Shown piece by piece: positions 1 through 8,925 of a stretch of DNA of 25,687 nt. Numbering within the stretch: the stretch's first letter is position 1; each line of letters begins with the position of its first letter. The DNA is from CALMFT01 sp035333525 (GTDB lineage Bacteria > Patescibacteriota > Gracilibacteria > Absconditabacterales > Absconditicoccaceae). A model generated the notes under the pieces. It searched no databases. It worked only from the letters and a program-made list of their open reading frames with translations, and had not been told where the DNA came from. The stretch is from the NCBI GenBank assembly GCA_035333525.1, contig DAOQQF010000011.1, forward strand, positions 1 through 25,687, written 5' to 3'. The translations under genes and the position numbers were made by a program.

Positions 1-24
1 AGAGTTTTTCCCCAGCTTCCTAAT
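1..24 (-). repeat. Edge of intergenic repeat (module alpha, partial)
   Basis: The reverse complement of this stretch begins ATTAGGAAGCTGGGGAAAAA. It matches the first 20 or so bases of the repeats at 21107 and 24641, which begin ATTAGGAAGCTGGGAAAAA and ATTAGGGAAGCTGGGAAAA. The copy runs leftwards out of the window on the minus strand, so its second pairing arm is not visible. It is too short to prove on its own, but the boundary (ATTAGG) is the same in all three copies. Confidence 0.6.
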
Positions 25-40
25 GATTATACATAGCAGA

Positions 41-65
41 GAAAAAACTCCTCAGTGATGAGGAG
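41..65 (-). terminator. Rho-independent terminator, minus strand
   Basis: CTCCTCA (48-54) and TGAGGAG (59-65) form a perfect 7-bp stem with a GTGA loop. On the minus strand the stem is followed directly by six T. On the plus strand no T-tract follows. No minus-strand gene is visible between here and gatA, so it would stop an unrecognised short transcript or antisense transcription. Confidence 0.6.
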
Positions 66-425
66 TGTATTAGGTAAGGAGAATGAATCAAAAACTAATA
101 AATAATATGCTGATTATATCGTCATCCTTTGTGATTCTATGATAGGTTGTACTGATTAAGATCTCTTGTCAAATATTTTCGAGACTTTTTTGAGGATAAA
201 GATCAGTATTGATCAAAAGGAAGTAAAAAAGGACAATGTAGAGGTATTTTACAAACAACGACATTGGAGGTAGTCAAAAAGTAAAAAAACAACGACATTG
301 GAGTAATAATAATACTCATGCACTACTAGAAATCTTTATGATACATCTTTTGCAGTAAATCTGTCTTGATACTGAAGGAGTTTTTGTTATTGTTGTATAT
401 ATTTATTTCTATTAGTATACTATAT
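66..425. other. No recognisable gene
   Basis: With UGA as glycine all six frames are broken by UAA or UAG and nothing resembles a known protein. A 20-codon ORF (83-145, ATG just after AAGGAG) has a hydrophobic end but the spacing to the AAGGAG is only one base. A second AAGGAG (375-380) lies about 45 bases before the chosen gatA start. The only other structure is the 17-bp direct repeat at 253-303. Confidence 0.5.
253..303 (+). repeat. 17-bp direct repeat, two copies
   Basis: AAACAACGACATTGGAG occurs at 253-269 and again at 287-303, period 34 bases. Only two units are present, both upstream of gatA. The role is unknown; paired protein-binding sites or a local duplication are both possible. 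Confidence 0.7.
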
Positions 426-1823
426 ATGTTTCTTTCTGATTATATTATATGAGTACAATCTGGTCATATCAATCCTCGTGAGATCATGAACGAGTGTCTT
501 GCAAAAATTAAAAAAAATGAACTCAATAGCTGGATTCGTGACTGCCATGAGTATGCCGAAAGCCATATCGACGAGTATAAACATAAAGCATTGTGTGGGG
601 CTCCAATTGGGATCAAAGATATTATTATGACACAAGGTATTACAACCACCTGTGGCTCCAAAATGTTGGAAAATTATATACCAGAATATAGTGCTACCTG
701 TTTTCAAAAACTTGAACAAGCGTGAGGTTTGATGATAGGCAAGAATACTATGGATGAGTTTGCTATGTGATGAAGTGGTGAACATTGTGCTTTTGGACCA
801 ACGTTGAATCCACGAGATCATAGTAGAATTGCTGGGTGATCTAGTTCTGGCTCAGCAGCTAGTGTTGCTAACCATGAATGTTTGGCTGCATTGGGTACCG
901 ATACAGGATGATCGGTGAGACTACCGGCTGCATTTTGTGGCATTGTTGGTTTTAAACCAACGTATGGTCATATTTCTAGATTTGGTGTACAATCGATGTC
1001 CAATTCATTGGATCAAATAGGAGTTCTAGCCCAAAGTGTGAACGATGCAGAAATAGTATATAAACAGATCAGATGAGTAGATGCCCATGATATGCGGACT
1101 ATCTCTGATACATCTGATACATTACACAAAGGAAAACAAGGTAAAGATCTTCGTATTTGTGTTATGAATGAGTTTTTCCAAGACGGTATAGATCCCCTCA
1201 TCAAACAAGAAACAGTATCATATATCGATAGACTAAAATCAGCAGGCTATAACATCACCTTCATCGATTTCCCATGGCTCAAGTATCTCATCGCCACATA
1301 CTATATAATCTGTCCTGCAGAAGTGAGTACCAATGTTGCTAGATTTGATGGAATCAGATATGGACTTCAAGCAGATACCAGTTTGTTTGATTCAGTCCAG
1401 GAGTATTACACTCATATCAGATCACAAGGTTTTGGAACAGAGGTAAAAAGAAGGATACTCACAGGATCTCATGTACTAAGTTCATGATATGCAGACCAGT
1501 ATTTTCATAAAGCGATCAAGGTGAGAGATTTCATCAGATGAGAGTATGAAAAACTATTTAAGCAGTACGACATCGTAATGGGACCTACAAGTCCCGTATG
1601 GCCATGGAAGATAGGCTGACACGCAAACGATCCGATAGCAGAGTATTTAGTAGATGCGTATGCAGTCCCAGCAAATCTCATCCAAGCTCCAGCAATCTCC
1701 CTTCCTATCGGGTTTGGTGTCCATGAGTGAGTAAAACTTCCTATCGGAATGCAACTTATGGCTAAACCATGAAATGACGAATTGCTCTTTATAATGGGTA
1801 AAGAACTTGAAAAACGTACTTAG
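426..1823 (+). CDS. gatA: Glutamyl-/aspartyl-tRNA amidotransferase subunit A
   Basis: GatA hydrolyses glutamine and passes ammonia to GatB, which converts Glu-tRNA(Gln) or Asp-tRNA(Asn) to the amidated form in the cytoplasm. The 465-residue product carries the complete amidase catalytic set: Lys64 (GIKD), cis-Ser139 in GGSSSGSAAS and nucleophile Ser163 in GTDTGGSVRLP. The 24-residue gap between the serines matches well-studied GatA enzymes. In both serine motifs a glycine is encoded by TGA (837 and 909), so the enzyme exists only under code 25. ATG 426 is chosen because it supplies the usual short N-terminal helix before the family's SGxI segment; TTG 390, nine bases after AAGGAG, is an alternative. 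Stop is TAG. GatB and GatC are not in the window. The PBP gene follows after 85 bases. Confidence 0.95.
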
Positions 1824-1890
1824 GGAGGTTGGGGAAACAAATAATTCATGAAACACAAACTCTCATAGTAAATCATAGGAAATTCTTTGA

Positions 1891-1896
1891 TATAAT
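1891..1896 (+). promoter_or_regulatory. Possible -10 box for the PBP gene
   Basis: A perfect TATAAT lies 12 bases before the PBP start codon, which would give an almost leaderless mRNA. No good -35 hexamer is seen at the expected distance, so this is a candidate only. Confidence 0.4.
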
Positions 1897-1908
1897 ATAT
1901 CACAACTC

Positions 1909-4437
1909 ATGAATCGCACTACTACATTACCCAGAAAGTCAGTCTCTCAAAGCAAACGATGGTCCAAAATCGGAGAGATAGTACATCATATGACCAAAGA
2001 ACAACGAGTATTGGTTGGGTTTGTGGTATTATTTGCTCTGATTATCGCAAGATTGATTCAACTTCAACTTATCGAAACTAAAACATATCAAAATAAGCTG
2101 ATTGCACAACACTACCAACATATCAACATCAAAGCAAAAAGAGGAAATATTTTTGTAGAGTCTCCTTCGTGAGAACCAATTCAACTAACAAATAATGCCT
2201 ATCGTTATGATATATTTATCGATCCTAAATTTGTTTTGGATAAGCCAAAAGTTATCAATGAACTCATACCTATTATTATTGAACACTTGTGTCCATCGGG
2301 ATCATGAGGTAGTTTCATAGATTGATATGGTTGTTTGAAATGACTCGAGCAATTCACCAAAAAAGAACTACTACCAGCTCGTCCTGCATTGTTTTATCTA
2401 GGAACAGGTATTGTATCTATGACATGACTCAATTACCTACCTACTACTACAACATGACGAACACTCTTGAGGCAAGAGTCTACACAATTGATTTCAGGAT
2501 ACGAATCTCAGCTTATAGAGTATGACCATCAATTGAATAAAACCCTTAGCGGAGTCTATTATGGCATGGTTAGAACAATGATCCAAGACAAACTCAATGA
2601 GATTATCCAAGTTGGTAATAAAACCAAGAATTTCGTCACCCAAATCAACGATCCATGACTAAAAACAGAGCTCAATACACTCAAATTACCGTTTGTGATT
2701 ATTGAGGGTGATTTAATGTATGTTACTCCTATGACAAATAGCACTGATATCAACAAAGCATGAAGTATACTCAATGCCCTCCTGTCCAAATATCAGATTA
2801 TCTTTTCCTATAGACAACTCAGAAATCTCTTTACACCTCAAGAAAGTAGATATGTCAAACTCGTTACCTCTCTCAACCAAGATCTGACTGATCAATTAAA
2901 ACAAAGAAAAACATATCGAGAAGATCAAAAACAACATGAATTAGCTCAAAAAAGAAAAGATAAGATCAATTATACACAACAAGATATGGTACCGCTACTT
3001 CATGGGTTATGATTTGAACAACAATCGGTTAGGGAGTATCCGTTTAAATCGTTTTTGTCGCACGTAATCGGCTATTTAACCAAGGACTGATCTCCTATTT
3101 CATGAATCGAAGAGTATCGAGATGAGCTACTTAAAGGTAAGGATTGACAAATCATTGGTTTTGGAACACCATGGGTATGACAGTGATCAGAAGACGAACT
3201 TCAACTCAGTACACCAGTCAATTGATCAGATATTATTCTCACCATCGAACCAAACATCCAAAAAAAGATTGAACAATTTACCAAATACTACCTCCAGGAT
3301 TTCAAGGCTGATAGTGTCAGCATCATCATTATGAATCCCTATGATGGTAGTGTTTCAGCCATGGCCAATGCTCCTGATTTTGATCCCAATCAAACAAATA
3401 GTATCTATGAGACTAAACCACTTGGACCAGAATATAGTAGAGTACTCGATGATGTTCAATATATGGACATACCAGTCTATATCAAAACATGAGGTAAACT
3501 ACTACCTGCGACATTGGATGATAGATTTGATAATCTGACACCAAAATATATCAATACCAACTACTACTGACCACTTTCATTGGTTGATAAAAATACGACA
3601 CTAGGATATGAACCAGGTAGTATCTTCAAACCAATCACAGTAGGGATAGCACTAGATAGTGATGAGGTCTGACTCTATGACACATATTATGACAAAGGTG
3701 AACTCCAAGTCTGAGATTATTTTATCAAAAATGTCTCCAGGGCATGTTTGGGCACAAACACCATATTACATGCCCTCCAGTTTTCATGTAATATTGGCAT
3801 GGTCAACGTTATCCAAAAAATAGGGAAACATGTTTTTTATAATTATCTAGAAAGACTATGATTTGGGAAGCAAACATGAATTGAGATTGCCTGAGAAGTC
3901 GCAGGCTCTATTCCAAACTCACAGCTAACTCAAAAATCAAGATTTTTCAATAACTCATTTGGCCAATGATTGATAGTTACTCCTATCCAAATAGCAGTTG
4001 CCTATAGTTCATTGGTAAATGGTTGATATCTTGTTAAACCAACACTCATCAAATATATTAAATCAACAGATGGTGTAACTAAACAACTACCAAGACAAAA
4101 CAAAATCATGATCTTCAAGGACGGTGTGAGTGATCTTATGAAAAACGCGCTCTACGAGGTAGTCAATGGATGACAAATAAAAAGATTTGCGATAGCCTGA
4201 AAATCACTTGCAGGAAAAACATGAACATCACAAATCCCCTTTCGTGGTAAATATCAAAATGGCATTTGACGAACCAATGGAAGTTTTGCAGGCATTATCA
4301 CCAAGGATAATACCAAATATGTCATCGTCATTCAGGTTCGCCGTCCTCGTACCTCCCAACGATGAGAGCTTACAGCCTGAAAGATCTACTGAGAACTCGC
4401 TAAATTTCTCATTGAGTACGAAGGAATAGAGAAGTAA
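1909..4437 (+). CDS. Class B penicillin-binding protein (FtsI/PBP2-like transpeptidase)
   Basis: This is a DD-transpeptidase that cross-links peptidoglycan outside the cytoplasmic membrane. The 842-residue product has an N-terminal membrane anchor (about residues 42-62), a PBP-dimer-type start (KRGNIF), the later dimer-domain block (IGYLTKDG, GIEEYRDELLKG), and a C-terminal transpeptidase domain. All three active-site boxes are present: SxxK at Ser571 (GSIFKP), SxN at Ser626 (SCN) and KTG at 770-772 (GKTGTS). The KTG glycine is a TGA codon. The protein is clearly longer than typical 550-700 residue class B PBPs; the extra length is a region of roughly 200 residues between the dimer-domain blocks, partly charged and probably coiled-coil, with no recognised fold. 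Stop is TAA. Whether it serves division (FtsI) or elongation (PBP2) cannot be decided, since no mreCD, rodA or ftsW lies nearby. Confidence 0.93.
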
Positions 4438-4463
4438 TATACATTTCAATATTTTACTTTCAC

Positions 4464-4491
4464 TTGACTTTTATCATAAATAAATTATAAA
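4464..4491 (+). promoter_or_regulatory. Promoter of the UGA-free membrane protein gene
   Basis: TTGACT (4464-4469) and TATAAA (4486-4491) are separated by 16 bases, close to the sigma-70 consensus. The start codon is 88 bases after the -10 box, leaving a leader of about 80 bases. The 12-mer CACTTGACTTTT at 4461 recurs at 14645, ahead of the second UGA-free cluster. Confidence 0.6.
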
Positions 4492-4516
4492 AAATTGTCG
4501 ATAGGACGCCGAAGAA

Positions 4517-4536
4517 ATTGTTCTTTAACAAACAAT
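4517..4536 (+). promoter_or_regulatory. boxA-like leader motif inside a small inverted repeat
   Basis: TGTTCTTTAACAA (4519-4531) differs at one position from the E. coli rRNA antitermination boxA (TGCTCTTTAACAA). It is flanked by ATTGTT (4517-4522) and AACAAT (4531-4536), which could pair. It lies in the transcribed leader of the gene at 4580. Function as a NusB/S10 site is inference from sequence likeness only. Confidence 0.35.
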
Positions 4537-4579
4537 CTAAACAATAAAATTTCTAATAAACAAAAAAACAAAATTATTT

Positions 4580-5368
4580 ATGAAAAAATTAATCAGTATT
4601 TTCGCTTTGTTGATATTGATACATTCAATATCAAAGACACAAACTTATTTTTTAAAAGATAAAAATGGCACAATTATCATCTCACATAAAGTATCGAATT
4701 TCGATACTTTATTAAAAATTGATGCTAACCTACTAGATGTACCAGGTACGCCTGCTCAAAAGTTGCAGGCGCTAACAAATTATCCCAACAAAGTTGTTAT
4801 ATCAAAACAAGATGTAATAACTTACAATATTTGGGGTACAAAAGCAACAGAAGCCACAAAATACACTTACATCAGCTCTGCTGATGGAAAGAGTCTAAAA
4901 AAAAGTTCGTGTCAAGAGCTCATAAGAAAAAGACCGGCTTATGAGATAGTGGTGATATATCTTTGTATGATTGTAATAGGATGTATTCTATCCTATTATA
5001 AAAACAATCAAAAAAAAGCTATTGCATATATATCAATTGCTTTGATCGGACTCTGGCTCTCACTCGGACTCGGACTCTCACTCGGACTCTGGCTCATGAT
5101 CGGATTCGGACTCTTGATCGGGATCGGATTCGGGATTGTAATCGGGAGTTTGATCAGTATGGGGATTCAAATTGGGATCGAATTTGGGATCTTGATCGGG
5201 ATTGGGATTGGGATCGGATTCGGGATTGTAATCGGGAGTTTGATCGGTATTGGGATTGAGATTGTGATCCAAGATATCTTTTTTCTTATAATCATAAGCT
5301 TATTAATGTATTCGCTGAGTTATTTTATAACTCAATATGTAACGAAAAAAATACAGCCAGCAGTTTAA
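4580..5368 (+). CDS. Secreted/membrane protein with glycine-periodic tail, no known family
   Basis: The 262-residue product starts with a signal-like helix (MKKLISIFALLILIH). A polar domain follows (about 20-125), then a transmembrane helix (about 130-148), and then about 85 residues in which glycine recurs every second or fourth position between Ile, Leu and Phe (IGIGFGIVIGSL), ending with another hydrophobic helix. The periodic part is built at DNA level from GGA/GGG-centred hexamers. I count 26 glycine codons and none is TGA, whereas neighbouring genes use TGA for a quarter to over half of glycines. It has its own promoter and terminator and stops with TAA. These signs suggest recent transfer from a standard-code bacterium. 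The function is unknown; glycine-zipper-like membrane packing is a guess. Confidence 0.8.
   Translation: MKKLISIFALLILIHSISKTQTYFLKDKNGTIIISHKVSNFDTLLKIDANLLDVPGTPAQKLQALTNYPNKVVISKQDVITYNIWGTKATEATKYTYISSADGKSLKKSSCQELIRKRPAYEIVVIYLCMIVIGCILSYYKNNQKKAIAYISIALIGLWLSLGLGLSLGLWLMIGFGLLIGIGFGIVIGSLISMGIQIGIEFGILIGIGIGIGFGIVIGSLIGIGIEIVIQDIFFLIIISLLMYSLSYFITQYVTKKIQPAV
5120..5245 (+). repeat. 90-bp-period internal duplication, 36-bp exact core
   Basis: The 36 bases at 5120-5155 recur exactly at 5210-5245, in the same frame, so the protein repeats GIGFGIVIGSLI. Between and around them are degenerate GGGATT/GGGATC/GGACTC hexamers. Since 90 and 6 are multiples of three, unit gain or loss by slippage would lengthen or shorten the protein without a frameshift. 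Confidence 0.85.
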
Positions 5369-5392
5369 AGTTCTTCTTCTTCTGTTTTTACA

Positions 5393-5427
5393 GAAAAAAA
5401 GCTTTTCTTTTTGAGAAAAGCTTTTTT
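5393..5427. terminator. Bidirectional rho-independent terminator
   Basis: AAAAAGCTTTTCT and AGAAAAGCTTTTT form a 13-bp stem with a short T-rich loop, with an A-run on the left and a T-run on the right, so it can work in both directions. It lies 25 bases after the gene ending at 5368 and beyond the 3' end of the minus-strand trmB group. Confidence 0.8.
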
Positions 5428-5543
5428 AATACCAATTAAATATCAAAAGAGAACTATTGTTTTGGTACATACCGATGATATAACTAGCGAACTATTGTCG
5501 AATCAAGAATATGGGTAGTTCGCGTTTGTTATACAATCGGTAT
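5428..5543. repeat. Intergenic repeat, modules beta and gamma
   Basis: The first 40 bases (to 5467) are the beta core, shared with 18729 and, reversed, with 21219 and 24775. The rest (gamma) is shared with 18729 only. Gamma folds into a long interrupted hairpin: ATACCGAT (5469-5476) with ATCGGTAT (5536-5543), TATAAC (5479-5484) with GTTATA (5528-5533), and GCGAACTA (5487-5494) with TAGTTCGC (5516-5523). It sits between converging genes. Confidence 0.8.
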
Positions 5544-5593
5544 AATTATCCAAAATGAGGTCGAGTTTTCAATAGACAAAAGAATGTACTTTC

Positions 5594-6241
5594 TTATCTC
5601 TTCCTCCGACAAGCATAGTAGACTTTTCTTCACTGATCAAGTCGTTGTTGTTCATAGTAAGTACGAATACTTAGTAGGTCTTGTAATGAGGGGTTGGCAG
5701 TAGATCGATTCTGTCTATCATATATATCAAATATACAAACAGTACACTCAAAAAATGCGGGATCCATAGTACTCAATGAATACTCAAAAAAATCCTTATC
5801 ATCAGTTTTGAGATGTACCAAGCCGTTTGATTTGAGTAAAGGATATAAGATAGTCTGATACTTTGGGCTGGTAAGTTTTTGGCGATCTCTCGTAGGTCGT
5901 GGATCAGGAAAAGTAATCCGACACTCATCAACTGAAGTTGGAGGCAAACAATATCCAAGGTGATCAACTTGGGTTCGTAGCCAAGATATAGTATTCAAGC
6001 CTTCTTTGATTCAGATGTCAGCTCAAAAACAAAGTCTATCAGATTTTTTGTCTACTCAGATAATACAGTAATCAGGATAACGTCTTGCTAATGACAACGT
6101 ATATGCTCCAGAACCACATCATAACTCTACTATCAAAGGAGAATAGGGTGTTTTGATTATATCCAAAGGTTTTTCTCCATAATGATAGGAAAAACATCAT
6201 GGTATACTCATAAAGCGTTCATATCTCTTGGTCTTGGACAT
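5594..6241 (-). CDS. trmB: tRNA (guanine-N7-)-methyltransferase
   Basis: TrmB uses S-adenosylmethionine to methylate N7 of guanine 46 in the tRNA variable loop. The 215-residue product has the SAM-binding loop VELGCGSGA (residues 38-46, first glycine encoded by TGA), the acidic strand end IIGVDKKSDR (60-69), the family hallmark TFPDPRPTR (110-118) and the later LKTDDKDFF segment. The usual basic stretch after FPDP (KKRH) is replaced by TRDRQK, a divergence seen here directly. Conventional reading would stop at a TGA at 5630; code 25 adds a C-terminal RKVYYACRRKR that matches the family's normal end (YYExxx...G.xIYY). The start ATG 6241 lies 33 bases after the stop of the protease gene, suggesting one transcript. 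Confidence 0.9.
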
Positions 6242-6274
6242 ACTACAATCACTATGAAAATACTATTTGAAATA

Positions 6275-7543
6275 CTATTTGATCTTAGTGGTGAGAACCG
6301 ATTGCGCCTTATCAAGCTGGTTATCAATCTGCTTATCTTCAAATAATTTCGTATCAAGTTGTATTACCACATCAGGTTTAATTCATACTTTGTCTACGTT
6401 AGTATTGTCAGGTCCATATCGTTTTCAAATCGTAAATTTAATACTTGAGTTATCAGTGAGTGTATAGAGAGTTTGAATAGTTCACTTACCAAATGTTTGA
6501 GTTCATACTAAGGTCGCTTGACTATGATATCTGAGAGCATAGGCCAAAATTTCACTTGCAGATGCTGTCAGTTCATCTACCAATACCACCAAGGGAAGTT
6601 GTTTTTTGGATAGTCATTTGGAGTAGTATATCTCTTCAGGGAGGGATTTATACCTTGTAATAGTTACAATTTTATCTTTTGGTATAAAGTAACTTGCAAT
6701 ATCATTGGCTACAGGCAGTATTCAACCTCCATTTCCTCTCAAATCAATAATAAGTCATTGAACTCATGAACCAACCAGTTCTCAATATGATTGTTTGAAC
6801 TTGTCGGCAGTATCCTCACCAATAGTAGCAATATTGATGTATCATAGATTTTTACCAGATCGTGTAAGTATTTTATGATTGACTGATGGAATAATAATGG
6901 TATTTCTTACTATCGAAATCGTATCTACTTTTTGCTCTTTGTATGAAAAGATAGTCAGTGTAACTGTGCTTCCCTTAGGGCCACGGACAAGATTTACCAC
7001 ATCACGAACTGACATATGGTCAATCGTTTTTTTGTCCACTTGGAGAATAATATCAAGTGGCTTCAAACCAGCCAAGTGTGCGGGAGAACCTTTTATTACT
7101 TCCATAATAGTAATTTGATCATTTGACTGTCCAATAACTGCTCCAATTCACTCAAAGTCATAACTTCATTTGAGGTCTTTTGCAAAAGAGTCATTTTCTT
7201 GTTTATCAAAATAGACGGTATGAGGATCACGTAATCCTCCTACAAATCAATGTAATCCACCTTCCAGTAGTTCACCAAATTGGACTCATGAACTAGTAAA
7301 ATAGTTATCTTGAAGTACTTTGTACACATCTTCAAATTTTTTGTATCTCTCAGCACACGTCAACTTATCGAGTTGTTTTACTTTACGTCTCAGTCATGCT
7401 ACTAACTCTGAATCATCACCAATCGTAGGTATTGACTCATCTCAAATGGTAGTATTGCCAATATAATTGATCAATCATGAGCCACTCACTCACAACACTA
7501 CCCCCAATCACAACAAAAATAGTGATTTACCAAAATTCGACAT
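6275..7543 (-). CDS. C-terminal processing peptidase, S41 family (CtpA-like)
   Basis: This is a serine protease of the CtpA/Prc group that trims or degrades proteins from their C-termini, normally on the outer face of the cytoplasmic membrane. The 422-residue product has an N-terminal hydrophobic signal or anchor (about 8-22), a PDZ domain for substrate tails (about 125-215, GSPAHLAGL), and the S41 catalytic domain. The nucleophile is probably Ser328 in DELTASASEI and the general base Lys353 in TFGKGTIQ. Their 25-residue spacing equals that of characterised CtpA enzymes. A GGAG ribosome-binding site lies six bases before ATG 7543. It leads the transcript into trmB. The substrate is unknown; in this setting envelope or pilus proteins are plausible. 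Confidence 0.93.
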
Positions 7544-7549
7544 ATATAT

Positions 7550-7591
7550 CTCCACTATAATAAAATAAATGATACTCTGATAGTAATTATA
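7550..7591 (-). promoter_or_regulatory. -10 box and ribosome-binding site of the protease gene
   Basis: On the minus strand TATAAT (7591-7586) lies about 40 bases before the start codon and GGAG (7553-7550) ends six bases before it. The -35 region is poor. GGAG is one of the few clear Shine-Dalgarno motifs in the window. Confidence 0.5.
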
Positions 7592-7752
7592 ACATACTGA
7601 AAATAAAGAGGAACTGAGTGAAGAGAAATTGGAGAGTTTATCCACATCCTTGACAAGAGCATATCTTAGTTACATGAACCTTTGGGAAACAATTTTCATA
7701 GTATCAGATACAATACTACTCACTCAAAGAGTCATTTTTACTTATTAAAGCA

Positions 7753-8787
7753 TTATCTCTTTGATTTCTCCCAATCCAAGTCAAACTGATGAAGAAAGGC
7801 ATGAATTGCTTGCGGATCGGTTATGATAATGCCAATCTCTCTATTATTGTCTAAACTGTTTGCAGAAAAATTGATAGATGAGACCACAAGATAACGCTTA
7901 TCTACCAAAAAAGCCTTGGAGTGAATACGAGGCGAGGTGAGGAGTTTTACGAAAGGCTGTAACTGCTCAGGGAGTTTTTTGTTGTCCTCATCATCTGCAG
8001 GTAGGTTTATTTTTACATCTATGTGTGTTTTTTGTTTCAGAATATCCAGTATTGATTCATCATGAATATATTGGTTTTGGATATAGAGTGATGAGGTCGC
8101 CGAACGAAGTAGTGTTTCAATCTTATGTCTACAATCAATAGGGCATACCAAAAGATTGGGGTGAATATCATTGGATTGAAGAGTAAGTCATGATCGATCT
8201 TTATTAAAAATCATATGAAGGTTCGATATAATACGAGGATCATGAGTAATAATATAATGCTCTCTCTGGCGCTCAAAGGCTGAATGAGTAAGGTTTGCTG
8301 TTTGGATGATAGCCCGATAAGCTGAAATAAATACTTTGGCATGAACAAAATTGGTATGAAGTTTATCATCGTTTCTGACCTGTATTCACCACCCCATCGG
8401 AGATTGTGGATCATCAGGACCGTATTTATTATCTTCCAGTATCATGCGAACCGGAGTACCAGCTTTTGCTACCATTTTAATCAGTGATTTAGAATCATTA
8501 TGAGTCAGATTATAAAGCCATATATCCAGATACTGGTTAGCTGAAGCAATTATCTTGGATCGTTTTCATCGACTATGGTCTGGCGAAATAAGCAATGTTC
8601 ATGTTAGATCCTCGATATCTTGAATCGACCAAGAAATCTGTTCCGTAGAACGAAACAAGGTAGTTGATAGAGATCAAGAATGTCAGGATGTATTCATGCG
8701 TAATGAGAGTTTACCTGAAAGTGTTCATAAAAGCAAGAAAATGATACTTAATCATCAAATCATTAGTATTATAGATGTTTTGTGCAT
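7753..8787 (-). CDS. Membrane-anchored phospholipase D-like protein (two PLD domains)
   Basis: PLD enzymes act on phosphodiesters; relatives include cardiolipin synthase and the Nuc endonuclease. The 344-residue product has an N-terminal membrane helix (about 5-22) and two PLD repeats. The second HKD motif is complete: His289, Lys291, Asp296 in IHSKAFLVD, followed by SSINFSANS. The first keeps His149 and Lys151 (VHAKVFIS) and the later TANLT, but the position for its Asp holds Ala156, so the pair is asymmetric. Substrate cannot be read from sequence. The single N-terminal helix and low length argue against classic ClsA. It is divergent from the gene at 8926 and followed by 209 bases before the protease gene. 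Stop is TAA. Confidence 0.85.
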
Positions 8788-8925
8788 GGTATATCACAGA
8801 AAAATGAAAAACAATAAATCAATCAAGAATAATCTGACTTATACTATAGTAATATCCTATTAGAATACAAAGAAAAAGTGAGAAAAAAACTTGTTTTTGG
8901 TTGATATTTCATTACACTCATCTCT

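Noticed and set aside
83..145. Twenty-codon ORF after AAGGAG upstream of gatA.
   Set aside because: The spacing to ATG is one base and the peptide has no recognisable feature; a leader peptide cannot be shown.
253..303. Possible CRISPR start.
   Set aside because: Only two 17-bp units with a 17-base spacer and no cas genes.
426..1823. Apparent frameshifts or pseudogenes: gatA, the PBP, ctpA and others look broken by TGA.
   Set aside because: Every break is TGA at a glycine position and frames continue without shift, so recoding explains all of them.
5078..5272. Open minus-strand frame rich in Asp, Pro and Asn inside the glycine-periodic gene.
   Set aside because: It is the mirror of the hexamer repeat; it has no start context and the plus frame has a promoter, signal peptide and terminator.
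7638..7646. TTATCCACA, a perfect DnaA box, also at 21177-21185.
   Set aside because: Single isolated sites in different places; copy B of the repeat lacks it, and no dnaA, dnaN or box cluster is present.
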